From Metridium senile (Eukaryota > Cnidaria > Anthozoa > Actiniaria > Metridiidae), in the NCBI GenBank assembly GCA_949775045.1, contig OX459104.1, positions 9,409,655 through 9,473,654 on the forward strand: 64,000 nt of DNA, read 5' to 3'. How positions within the stretch are numbered: the first letter of the stretch is position 1; each line of letters begins with the position of its first letter. Below the pieces are notes generated by a model. The model was given only the letters and a program-made list of their open reading frames with translations, had not been told where the DNA came from and ran no database searches. Position numbers and translations under genes: made by a program. Below, piece after piece: positions 13,701 to 25,700 of this stretch.

Positions 13701-16700
13701 ATTGTTTAAAAACATACATGTTATGAATTATATATGCATATGTTCATTTAGTGAATCAAGTTTTGCTTTTGCTATATATGGAATACTACGGGACATAAAG
13801 TCGCATTTTTGAGTTCGTTTCTATATAAATTAAGTTGATAAGTAGCGGGACTCTAAAACATTTCAAGTAGTTTCATATGCCAAAATTCTCAAAAAAATAA
13901 AAATAAGGAACATTGCAAATGCTAGCGCAATTATAGTTAAAGGTAAGAAAATGTGTTTTTGATTTGTTTCATCGAAGTTTGTTGTGAATTATTTTGAAAA
14001 CAATGCATTTTTACAACGTGTCACGAAACTGGGTCAGCACGAAACTGGGCACCCAAGTTGCCATCGAAATATTCCTTTTATTTTATCAAATTAAAATATT
14101 CCTTAAAATGATGTCTGCATCATTATTTTACCTGATACATTTGCCATTGAATGACAAACTTTTCATATAATTATTTTTCTCTGTAGAGATGATATAATAT
14201 TTACAAACTCAAGTGTCACGAAACTGGGCAACATACTGTATTCAACCAAAAGCACCAAATCTCAGGAATCTTACATATCTCGATGTGCCCTTTTATTACT
14301 CGGGCTACCTGTGGTAGCTCGAGTCTAAAAATGCAAACGGTTCTTCGTCGTCGTCGTCGTCGTATTCTTTGTCGTGGTCCTCAAATTGGAGGGTCAGGTC
14401 CCAGGCGTTCCTAGTAGTGCATGACAGCGCATGGGCAACGATCGCTGACCGAAGGTTAATACGAACGAATAAATATCGATTGAAATGAAAACTTGTTTTT
14501 AGTTTTGATGTGATTGACGAGACTGACGATGATTATGACGAATTAATTGTTCGATCGAATAACGACTCTCGTTTACTCGTTTAACTCTGATCCCGCAGAA
14601 AGTAATGGCTATATGTTTTGGACTGATGATCGACAAGACATTACCTCAAATTGTTAGTTGCTGTACTACAGGGTTGACTCCCGAAAAATAGCTTGCTATT
14701 TTCTTTTTTATAAAGAGGAGGATATCTTGGCCGGAATGATCCGCCGTTAGCGAAGTCCTTTCTAGCACAAAACAGAAGATGTGCCACGCCAGCAGAATTG
14801 CATTCGCTTCGGTATATTATCAAGCACTTTCAAACAGAAATCTTGAGTTTATATTGATTAATGTGCTATTTTTGTTCTTCATAATGTCAGAGAACGTGAC
14901 TTCCTTCACGAAGCCTACAAAGCGAACACGTCAACACGACATAAAAACATTCAGATCGGCCTGTCTGAAAACCACTCTCAACAGCCCAAATCGCCTCAAA
15001 AATTACACAAATTGCTTAAATAACTATCTATCTTTCTTGTTCTGACGTTCAATTTTCAAGAACAACTTCAAGTTTTCGAAGCATTCAAGTTTTCGAACTC
15101 TATATCCATTATCGCATACTCAAATCTTCGTAGCGGCGCTTTGGGGGGAGGGGACGGGATGAAATGTCAACACTTTGTAACACAGGCATCCCGGTACATA
15201 GAAATATATGTCGAGCAGATTCATACAGCCCAAAATCCATCTTTATTTTCGTGACGTTTATTTCTCAAAAGGTTAATCTTGATAATAATGTTTCTGAGAT
15301 TTAGTTTTCATTTTCTCAATAAAAACATTATGAAATTTGGGATAAGGACATTTCTCATTAAAATAACCTAAAATTAGTCATAAATGATTTACGTGCATAT
15401 GTTTATTTTTGTGCACATTTTAAACATTTTGTAAACATTAATCAACCAATTTAGTTCCTCCTCACCCTCGGGACTTTCCAAAGTAGCCGGGTTGGCCGCA
15501 GAAAAGAGGATAGAATAGGTATATAGGAATAGATTTGGAGCTTTTTATTCTGACCGCCTAATAGAGGGTGACCACTTATAATGGGTGACCGCTTAATAGA
15601 GGTACCACTGTATATGTATTGTGTATGATCTATGTATGATACATTATGAATAGCTGTTATTACAGTTATATGCAAATGATTTCAAACAATGGATTCAAAT
15701 CGAGGCTTTCGGGCAAACCTATTGTTTTCGCCCGAAAGCCTCAACTTCAACCCATTGTTCAAAATCATTTGCATATAACTGTAATAACAGCTATTTCAAT
15801 CCCTCAGAATCCCTTCTGTTCAGTAGCCCGAGTAATCGCTCACAGAGCGTCTAGTATTACATAAATTAGGGAAACAAGTACCCATCTCTTAAAGAAGGCA
15901 TATTGATGAAACACCTAAGCAGCTATTGAACTAATTTTATTAAGACAAACAATGTTATTGATATAAGGACATTTATTTGATCTACATGACATATGTTAGA
16001 TTTGTCGCAATGGTGTTCTACGATTTGAAAGCCCTTACTATCTCCATTGGCCCGTTTACTTTGGTAGTACAAAGGAATCCTGCAATCTTCAAATGCTAGC
16101 TCCATATTGGTCGTTGTCTGATGGATACCATTCAACTGTGTTCTATCATGTTTATGAAACCACAGACACCTCACCAAATGCAACAAAGGTTAGTTTGTCT
16201 TAATGCACGACCGAACTGAATAGAGTTTTTGTCAATTTTGATTCGAATACTAAAAAACATAACGGATATTTTTTTTCTAATAGGTTCTTGATCGAGCTAC
16301 ATCTGACGTCCGTAAACTCCACAAAGGAACTTTACCGCCCTCTTTCAAAGCAACATGGGTACTGGTAGTTAGCTGGCAGAAATTACGTCACTTAACACAG
16401 AATTCAGAGACCAAAGATTTGGTAAAAAGTTTGATGATGCAAGCATATATATTATATGGAAATAGTCATATATCTATTTGTTGTTATCTTATTTTTTGTT
16501 TTGTTTTGTTTTCAGAGAAACACTTTCCAAGCAGTTCTTATTACTGACGGGATGTTGACTTTTGCCATGTACAACTATCCTGATAATGGAATACAATGGT
16601 CGGCACCAACCCAAAAGTAGGTGATACGGAATAATAGATTAGGGTTCATTCCTGACTCTTAATATTGTAAGCCACTATAAATTTTTAGTCAGTCCGACTA

Positions 16701-19700
16701 CAAAAAAACTACTAATATAATAATTAATATGTACCTTTTATATTTATCATTTTTTACAATTGTACTATAACGTATTTTATAGATCAAACTGGAAACATTT
16801 TACTGGTGCACGTGGTCTTCCAGTTGTTGGGTGGAGTGCTGGATGTGGGAAAATTCAATTCTACAACAATCAAAGGTAATATACTTATCGTCGTTGGTGG
16901 ACCAAGTTAAAATAAAACACAGCTTTATTTATAATATTTGAATAAATTATAAAAAAAAAACAATCAACCAACTAACCCTTTAACCAACCAACCAATAATT
17001 AAGAAAAAAATGCAACCAACCAACCTGGCAACCCTTCTGTTAAAAAAGCAAACAATTCGGCAGAATGTAATTATATTTCACTAAACTGAGAGAAAAACTA
17101 GCCATTATTAAGAAAAAGCAACAACAAAAAAAAAAAAAACTACCAGCTGGCTGGCTGGCTGGATTGCTGGTTGGTTAGTTAACTTTTGGGATGGAGGGTT
17201 TGCTGTTTGTAATTCGGTTCGCCAAGCAGTCAATGAATCAAACCAAAAACAAAAACAAAAACACAGAAAAATGGTCAATCAAACAACGTAATCAAAAAAT
17301 AAATAAAATTATTTACAGAGAAACAAATAAACAAACAACAAAATGAAATTTGAAGAAGCAATTTATGATAGGAAATTGTCAGCAACGACACCCTAATCCA
17401 TAACATTTTATTACTATTATGAACATATAGATCTGGAACTGTGAATATTGGTGATATAGACCAAACAGAAGGAAACAGCGTATCCATAACACGAGGAGGC
17501 ATTGTTAACAAAGTGCACGATGTCGCAAACAAGTGGCTGTTTCAATTGTACAAGCCCTGGAAAATTTCAAGAGCTTTTATACAATGCAAAGCATGGTTCA
17601 AAAAGCAACCAGATCCACGTCCTTTCTTGGATTATCTTGAACCATGTCCTTGCACGTCTAGGCAAGCCTGGTTTGACGAGAGATTCACACCTCAGAAGCA
17701 TTCTAGTCGATATAGCTGGTGGTCTGATCCAAGGCCTTGTGCTAGTTCTACATTCCCGTCTATCGATGGTTGGGAACAGAAGTGCTGCTATACTCATGAT
17801 TATCGCCAATGGGGAGCAATAGTTGTGGGTCATCCTGGAGGAGGCTTTGCACATAGATATAGTAAAATATATGCAAGTGGTGATCACATGGTCAGCGATA
17901 AATTAGGCTACAAACGTTGTTGTGTTGATTCAAAGCTTTGTCATCTGTTCTATCAAAGGAGGCCTTCAGATGATTGTAGTAGATATGAGCCACCAGAATG
18001 GAGTAAGTAGACATATTTTAAAAACAATTGACTTTTAATTTAATTTGCTAAAGTGAATTGAGCATTATAATACCAAACATATTTTTGTTTGTGTTTTAAC
18101 CTTTGCAGTAAAAAAAAAAAAAAGAAAAGAAAAAACAGTGACACATTACCAGAAACAAACTAACAATAATTAATGGTAATATGTTATTGGGCTTTATATT
18201 CTTTTAAAAATGATATTATTTTCTCCCTATTAGGTTGGATGTGGGGGGATCCACAATTTGTTACTCTTGATGGCAAAAACTACACATTCAACGGTCTTGG
18301 GGAATACATCATGCTTGATGCAAGAAATGGCTTCTTCCAGCTTCAATCAAGGACAAGACTTGCTAAGGGTGATGGGACAGCGACGGTTTTCTGTGCAGCT
18401 GTGATGAAGGAGGGTAACAGTAGCAGTGTGCAGCTTAATTTGGAGAGAAACGGTATACGATTTACTTCGATTCATGGCTTTAAAATATGTTTTGCTTGAT
18501 TTATATTTTTGTTATTTTTTTTATTTAATTAACACAATCAATCTTAAGGTAATATTTTCGCCATATATTTTCTTGCAGGTAATATTAGTCTATTAGTTGA
18601 TGGAATTAACCTAGATCTCACCAGTGTTACCAATGAAACTAAAAGACTGAACGGCTCTGTCGCTATAGCTCGGCCAAAAGAAAACGAATTCAGAGCTACA
18701 TATCCATCAGGAATTTCCATAACTTTAACAGAATCCAAAGGAGCACTCTCCATTCTGGTAGCTTTGCCTAAATCGTTTAGAAATCAGACAAATGGTTTGC
18801 TTGGAACATGGAATGATAACAAGCTTGATGACTTGACAACACCCAGTGGGTATGTGGTACCGAACAACGTATCTAGCAGAACAATTCACTTTGAGTTTGG
18901 TCAGAAGTGTAAGTATATAAACAGATATAAGCAGATATATAAATACATTTTCAATTCATCGAAATCGCGGTAAATTTTAGCACACATAGCTTCAATCAAA
19001 GGTGCGAATTATACATTTTGAAGGCCCTGTATATCGACGTTTGTTTTTGTTTTGAAATAGCGTTATTGTTAAATGGCGCTCTCAGATTGGCCAAATATCG
19101 CGTGAATTCAAAGTCCATGGCCGTATATTACGGAGGGACTAAACATACATGTATCACATAACAACATACATGGAAGTAGCGAACTCCTTCGATGAATCTT
19201 TGGATGCTTACTGATGAATGTCCTTCAATGCATCCCTGCATGATCAGAACATTCTCGTTTAATAGTATGCGGTGAATATAATAAAGAAATTGGCATCGGA
19301 TGTCATGTTCATTTATGCTTTATTATCAAAGTACCGATATTGATTAACCCGGTTTGTCCGCTTTATTGCTATTAAATAACTGTTGTAATAAAAATGCTTT
19401 TAAGAACATCGAGGTCCAAATATAAAGTTTTAAGTATGTTCTATTTCAATAGGATATTATTGTCTGTATTATTGATCGGAATGAGTTAGCTGCAAAGCGG
19501 AATTGATTAAAATGTACTCAAATATCAACGCTTGTTATCTACAACTATTTGTCGAGAAAAAACTTGTCGTTTTAAATTATATCCTTAAAACTGCAATTAA
19601 AAATACCAAGGAATACCAAGGTTCAAAGGTATAGATTGCATAACGATTTTGGCTTAATAAGAGTAGGACTTTTTCTTACACAACGTACATTTAAAAAGAG

Positions 19701-22700
19701 CGGTTTCCAAAAAATGCTCTACTCGCAAATGACTGAGGAATATTCACTATATAATCGTTACTCAAGTTGAAAGATTGTTTCATTTATAAGCACAAATCAT
19801 GAGTTATTTTGCTATTTATGAACCTTTAATTTTGCCTAATTTTAATTGAATTGAGAACTGTGTTAATTTCGTTTTCAAAGGGCAAATCAATGAGAACAAC
19901 ACATTGTTTACATATGGTATCCAAGAAAATGTTTCCACATTTTCCAACACATCTTTTATACCAATGTTTGTGGATGAGCTGAAATTTGCCAACAAAACAC
20001 TGGAGAAGCAGGCACATGAGGAATGTGGTGATGATGTCAACTGCCTTTTTGATGCTGCTTCTACAAATGATATATCTGTTGGACTGGATACTAAAATAGT
20101 TGGATCTCAGATGGTTAACGACTCAATAATACTGAGTAAGTAATAGTTTCCAGTAATATTTATTTTTGATGGTAAAAAGCATGTACAATATATAAAGGTA
20201 TATCGTCACGACGCGCAGATAAGAGTACAGACAACGCTAAACTGACCACGTTCGATTTTTTTACAACACAAACCAAAAAAAAATACAAAGAGTAAGTCAG
20301 TTAACGGACGAAAAATTACGAATTTGTCACGCATCGAACTCAATAGTTTCTCTTCAGTACGGAAAATCACACAATTTAAAAAAAAAAAATATTTTTCAGC
20401 CGAAAAAAAACACAAAGCAAATAAGCTTATTTTCAAACAGAAATACAGTGCACTGTTTGTCTTGAGAGACTGCTAAGTGAGGTTAGAAAAGTAAAAATAC
20501 AAGAACGTCAAACACGGCCGATTAGCGGGGTTCAGGTGTTACCCTTTCAAAAAATTGCATTTCAAATACATTAAACTGATCACATAGAAGATTACAGAAT
20601 GCCTGATATGTCTAACCTTAATTTGTACAACAATCTGGGTTTTTCAAAATAGTCCTGCACGAATGGTATTGTTCATCAAAATGTAATTTTGAGCACGTTT
20701 TTGTTGAAAAGACTACAGAATTGATTATTTAGTGAAAATGTGTACGAAACGACTGAAAAACGTATAAAATTAAAACGACAACAACTCCATGACATCAAAG
20801 TTACATTTATTACAATTTGCTACTTACAGAAAAGTAATACCCATTGATAGTTTATCCATAAACTTGTTTTTAAAATCCTTTTTTGATGAAGAAACTTTGT
20901 GTAACATGATCGATGACGTGAGCACCGTTGTCTGAACTCTTATTTACAACGGTAAATCAACCAATCAGCGCGCAAGGATTCACACAAGTGTTGTACAATG
21001 TAACTGTTTTTGTAACATAATTATCATTCTCGGTTTATTTTACTGTCTTAGAATTTCAATGCATTTAAAACATGTTTTAGAAACAATCTACGGAATATAT
21101 GGTCCAACATAGATGCGAATAAAGGATTTTTATGTGCATAATTGTAAGTATAATTTTTTTTCGTTAGAAAATTCTCCTCCAAAGTTTCCAAACAGTACAG
21201 ATATTACAGTAATACAACTGATGGTCAACACTACAAAGTATCTGAACATAACAGCTGAAGACACTGATGGAGATTCTATCAGATTTGATGTTTCAGGATT
21301 ACCTAAAGGAGCCGTAATGTGGACAAACGGTTCTACAGTCTCGGTTTATTGGGATGTAACAATGGGAAAAGTAGGTTCTAATCTATTATTGGTTTCCACT
21401 TTTTATACTGACATCAATATTTCTCATAAACAAAGCTGTCGTTAGTATGCTGATCCAAATAAGGCATGCTATATAACCATCCATATTTGTTACAAATATG
21501 TGAATATCGCGATTGTTTGTAATAAAGCTATATTGTGATTATTGTTTGGCTAAAACAAAAAGCGAACGACAACAACAAATTGACAAATTATCCCATAATG
21601 GGATAAAGCTGATCATAAAATTGTCATCTACCACAGATTGATCTCCAGTTTACTGCTACCGACAGCAAAGGAGCTACTGTAATATTAAGACCTTTTATCA
21701 AACTATGTGCATGTCAAAATGGCGGCAGTTGTATCGACGTAAAGAGAAGTTCACAGAACGAAGAAGGTGATCGATTCAGTGTCCTTCCCTGCAAGTGTAG
21801 CAGTGGTTATACTGGGAAACATTGTGAAGTTGACATAGATGCCTGTAAAGTTAATTTAAATCCCTGCTATCCTGGAGTACAATGTAAGGATTTCCCTGCA
21901 CCTGCTAATATGACTGGGTACGAATGTGGACCTTGTCCTTCTGGATTTACAGGAAAGGGTGACTCATGCACAGGTATTTAATCTATATCAATATTAATCA
22001 AATGTATCGCACTGTAATCATGCATCGATAAAATATTTCTACAAGGAAAAATAATAGTCATGAACCTATCCAGCCTGGTTGTTGAAAAAAAAAAGAAGAA
22101 GTAAAAGAATAAGGAGAAGATTAAAAAGAATATCTCCTATACTATATACACAAATGCTCAAACTAATTGGGGAGACTGACATAAAATCGAATATACAAAT
22201 TAGGTACTACCTAATAGCGGAGCTCCTAGTTTGACTGTTTAGTACATGTTTGTAATATGTATGTTGATATCTTTTGTGTACGAGTCATGCCCAATCTAAA
22301 CTGCAAATATTTGAATAATTTAACCACAAAATGAAATCATACATTAAGCGAAAAATTGAAACATTTTGCTATTAAAAGTTTAAAATAAAAGCAGTTTTGG
22401 CGCGCATTAACTAAACTAATTCCCGCAAAAATAAAACAGCGCATCAGCATCGCGATAGGCACCGACGCCGGTTGTCCGCTTAATAAGCATGTCTGTGGGA
22501 AGACATCAAAAATCGACTGGATGCCTTATCATTTCTTTATGAATTTACTTGCACTGCCCCCCCCCCCCCCCCCCCCCCCAACCTAAAAAAATCGAACTGT
22601 TTGTAAAATAATTTATGATAAGATAATTAAATAATAGTATCAATAAATTAGCTAACACTGATTTTGATTTATTTGTTAGACATTGATGAATGCTCTGGAT

Positions 22701-25700
22701 CAAATGGCTGTTCGCAAACCTGCTCCAATACTCCTGGGTCATACGTTTGTGGCTGTAGAAAGGGTTACTCGTTGAACAGAGATGTTCGTACATGTCAAGG
22801 TATTTCACATCCGATCAATTTTATAATCCCCTCTTGTAATAACCGTTGCAAATACTATCGGCACTAGTTTACGACTACAAACAAACTGCTAATATTATTC
22901 TCACCAAAAGCACAAACATTCCTTTAAAAATTTTAATATCGAATAAACTCATGAACAGACTATCGGACATTATATTTTGGCTCAACTGTTCGACTCGATA
23001 CAAGGGTCAGCCTACCTATCAAGTTGGCGCTGAGACTGTGAAGGGTATTTTTGGTCTGTCACTAATCTATATAAATACAACGACGGCCGTTTTGCTTTTT
23101 TGATCAAGATGACTTCTGCTCAGCTTAAAAAATGTCAGATACCGATATTTTCTTTTTCAAGACTACACAAACACAGATCACAACATGTTAACATTTATTC
23201 TCTTTATTCAGATATCAACGAGTGCAAACCATCAAGTGATTGTATGCATAACTGTGAAAATACAGTAGGAAGCTATCGCTGCAACTGTAACAAATACTTT
23301 AAAGTGGATCCAGCAGACTCAAAGAAATGTGTTGGTAAGTTATTGGATTTATTGGTTGGTGCAAAGTTTGTGATGGTATTGATATTCTAAGCTTAAAATT
23401 AGCTAGAGTTTTAGATTCAACAGATTGTATTTGTAGCGTCATTTCATTTATCAATTGAAAGTTAAGAGTGCAATTTAGTTAATGAGAAAATGTAGTTATT
23501 TAATTTTACGTATGCGACAAAGAAAAAATTAACATGTTTCGTTGAACGTTTTCAGCTGAAACACCCTGTAAAAATGGTAACCATCAATGCCAAGATATTT
23601 GCTATGAGTCAAATGAAGTTGCTACTTGTGGTTGTTACATGGGATACGAACTACAAGCGGACGGCAAGAGTTGTTCAGGTAATCTACCATCCACCTATCT
23701 TGATTTTGACTTGTATTGCATTCTTTAGATGATGCAGTCTCGATATTGCAAAAGATTGATGGAGTTAAATATAAAGTAGTGCTTCGTCTGTTAACCTAAA
23801 GCGGGCAAAGTTAAATTACCGAAAAATATCCACAACATGACTCAAATTAAAATATACATACTTTTCCTTTTGCACAGAAATAAATAATACAATACTAAAC
23901 ATGAGACTGCTTTTTATCGACAATCACGATCCTTTGAAAGTGTTTTTGGCTTTATAATTCAAATCAACTCCAACCTATCTAAGCCGATGTAGTCCAACCA
24001 ATCGAACTTGATTTAATCCAATTTTTTGACAGATGTTGATGAGTGCAAGATACAGAAAAGCAGATGTAACCAGCTCTGTCAAAATACACTAGGCGGTTAT
24101 GACTGCTCCTGTATGAATGGTTTTCGCCTCAGTGATGACAATGTTACTTGTGTTGGTGAGTACCGGTGCTATTGTAATAGCCCATTACCCTCTTTAAACA
24201 ATAAACCACAACTTATAGTGTCTAAAATACTTCTTTAATTCATAATTGACTTTGCTTCTCCAAGCGTAAACTTACCAACTCGAATATTCAATAGGTTTCT
24301 TCTTAAATAGGTTTCTTCCGATCCATTGTCACTTAAAATACACATACCACATCTACTCAAATAAGTGGCGCAGCGCTTATCAATTTTCTCTTGATCACAC
24401 TATCCCGTTCTTGATTGGACTAGGAATATTCGGAATTTAAGATAACTAAATGGGCTAGCGGCAAAGTTTAATTAATTTTGAACTGAATAATATTGCTTTT
24501 CAAGAGTAAACCGTTTATAGCGTTGAAATGAGGCACTTATTCGAGGACGGCTCTTATTCAAGTAAATACGGTAATCAGCTAGGGATAATTTTGTACACTT
24601 TTGGTTCTTCAAAATATTACAGTTATAATTTGTTACTGATATTTCCCAAAGACAGTTTGTGTAACATTTTGTTAAATGACCTGGTATAATAATCATTCTT
24701 GTCCGATAAGCTACACTCACCTGTATCAATTCGTGTTCATAATTATAATCATTATTGCTAATTTTCAATATGCACTGCAGGTTTGTCTTTGAAAATAAAA
24801 AAAAAATACGGAAAAACAATTTGACCGCATAACTATGCTAACTCCGCTTCTGTACAATTTCAGCATTCCACTAGTCCTTTAGAGTACGAGTTTGAGTGAA
24901 GTGGTTCTACCAAAAATCAACATGCAATACAATTCCCTTTAATGACCTATATTCTTTCTTTTTATGAAAAGCAAGCACATTTTTTTGTTTCCTAAGATCG
25001 AAGAAAATAATGAAAATAGTTAATGTGGTGAAATGTCGTTTTACTGCTTTCAAAGATGTATAAACTTAACTTAGGTATCTATAGTACTTTGAGCAGTGTT
25101 ATGTCGTACATTTTCGTATTTAAGTGAAGTATAATTTAATTAGTCTGATATTGACTAATGGAAAACAGTCGTGCCTCCTTCGTTTTTCATTTACCGTTTA
25201 CTCCGTCAACCTATTTTTGAAATAAGGGTATTAACTATTTTTAGGATGATTAACGACATGTAAATGTTTTAATTATTAAAGATATCAACGAATGCATTGA
25301 ATGGACGTTTAACTGCTCTACCTCACAACGATGTGAAAATACCATGGGTTCTTATAACTGTAGATGTGATGATGGTTTGTATTGGATCGATAACAGATGT
25401 CAAGGTAAGGAAGTACTTTATTTTTTGTTATTTACAAAGATGGGGCTCCTGTGTCATCGGCTAAAAAAGTGGTAATAATGCGAAAGCAATGAAACATTGA
25501 TATTTCTTCTCTTTAAAAAATGATTGGATGACTCTAGCCTTTAATGGATGGTTATTTGGGGAGATACTCTAAGTGATTTAGCGCTTAGCTTCTTAGTGCA
25601 AGTAAACTATTGTTAGTTTAAATTAACCTTGTAAAGCCAATATGTTAGAATCAAGGAGACGAAAACATCTGAATCTCAAATCAAGTTACTATTGAGTTTT

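Larger units (their letters stand above)
14294..15835. mobile_element. Unclassified element, copy A
   Basis: Short terminal inverted repeats (ATTACTCGGGCTAC at the left, GTAGCCCGAGTAAT at the right). The segment about 14610-15240 is homologous, in inverted orientation, to 37290-37930. The right end of that copy (about 38260-38290) also resembles this left end (ACCTGTGGTA). A degenerate reading frame (14779-15045) has a counterpart in copy B but diverges after frameshifts, so no functional protein is called. Confidence 0.6.
12233..15999 (+). other. Intron 7, largest intron, packed with transposon relics
   Basis: A 3767-bp GT-AG intron inside the NIDO domain. In order it holds a TTAA-flanked element (12522-13109), a TA-flanked mariner-type element (13220-14238), a 1.5-kb unclassified element (14294-15835) with repeat insertions, and a long perfect-looking hairpin (15650-15794). 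Confidence 0.8.
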
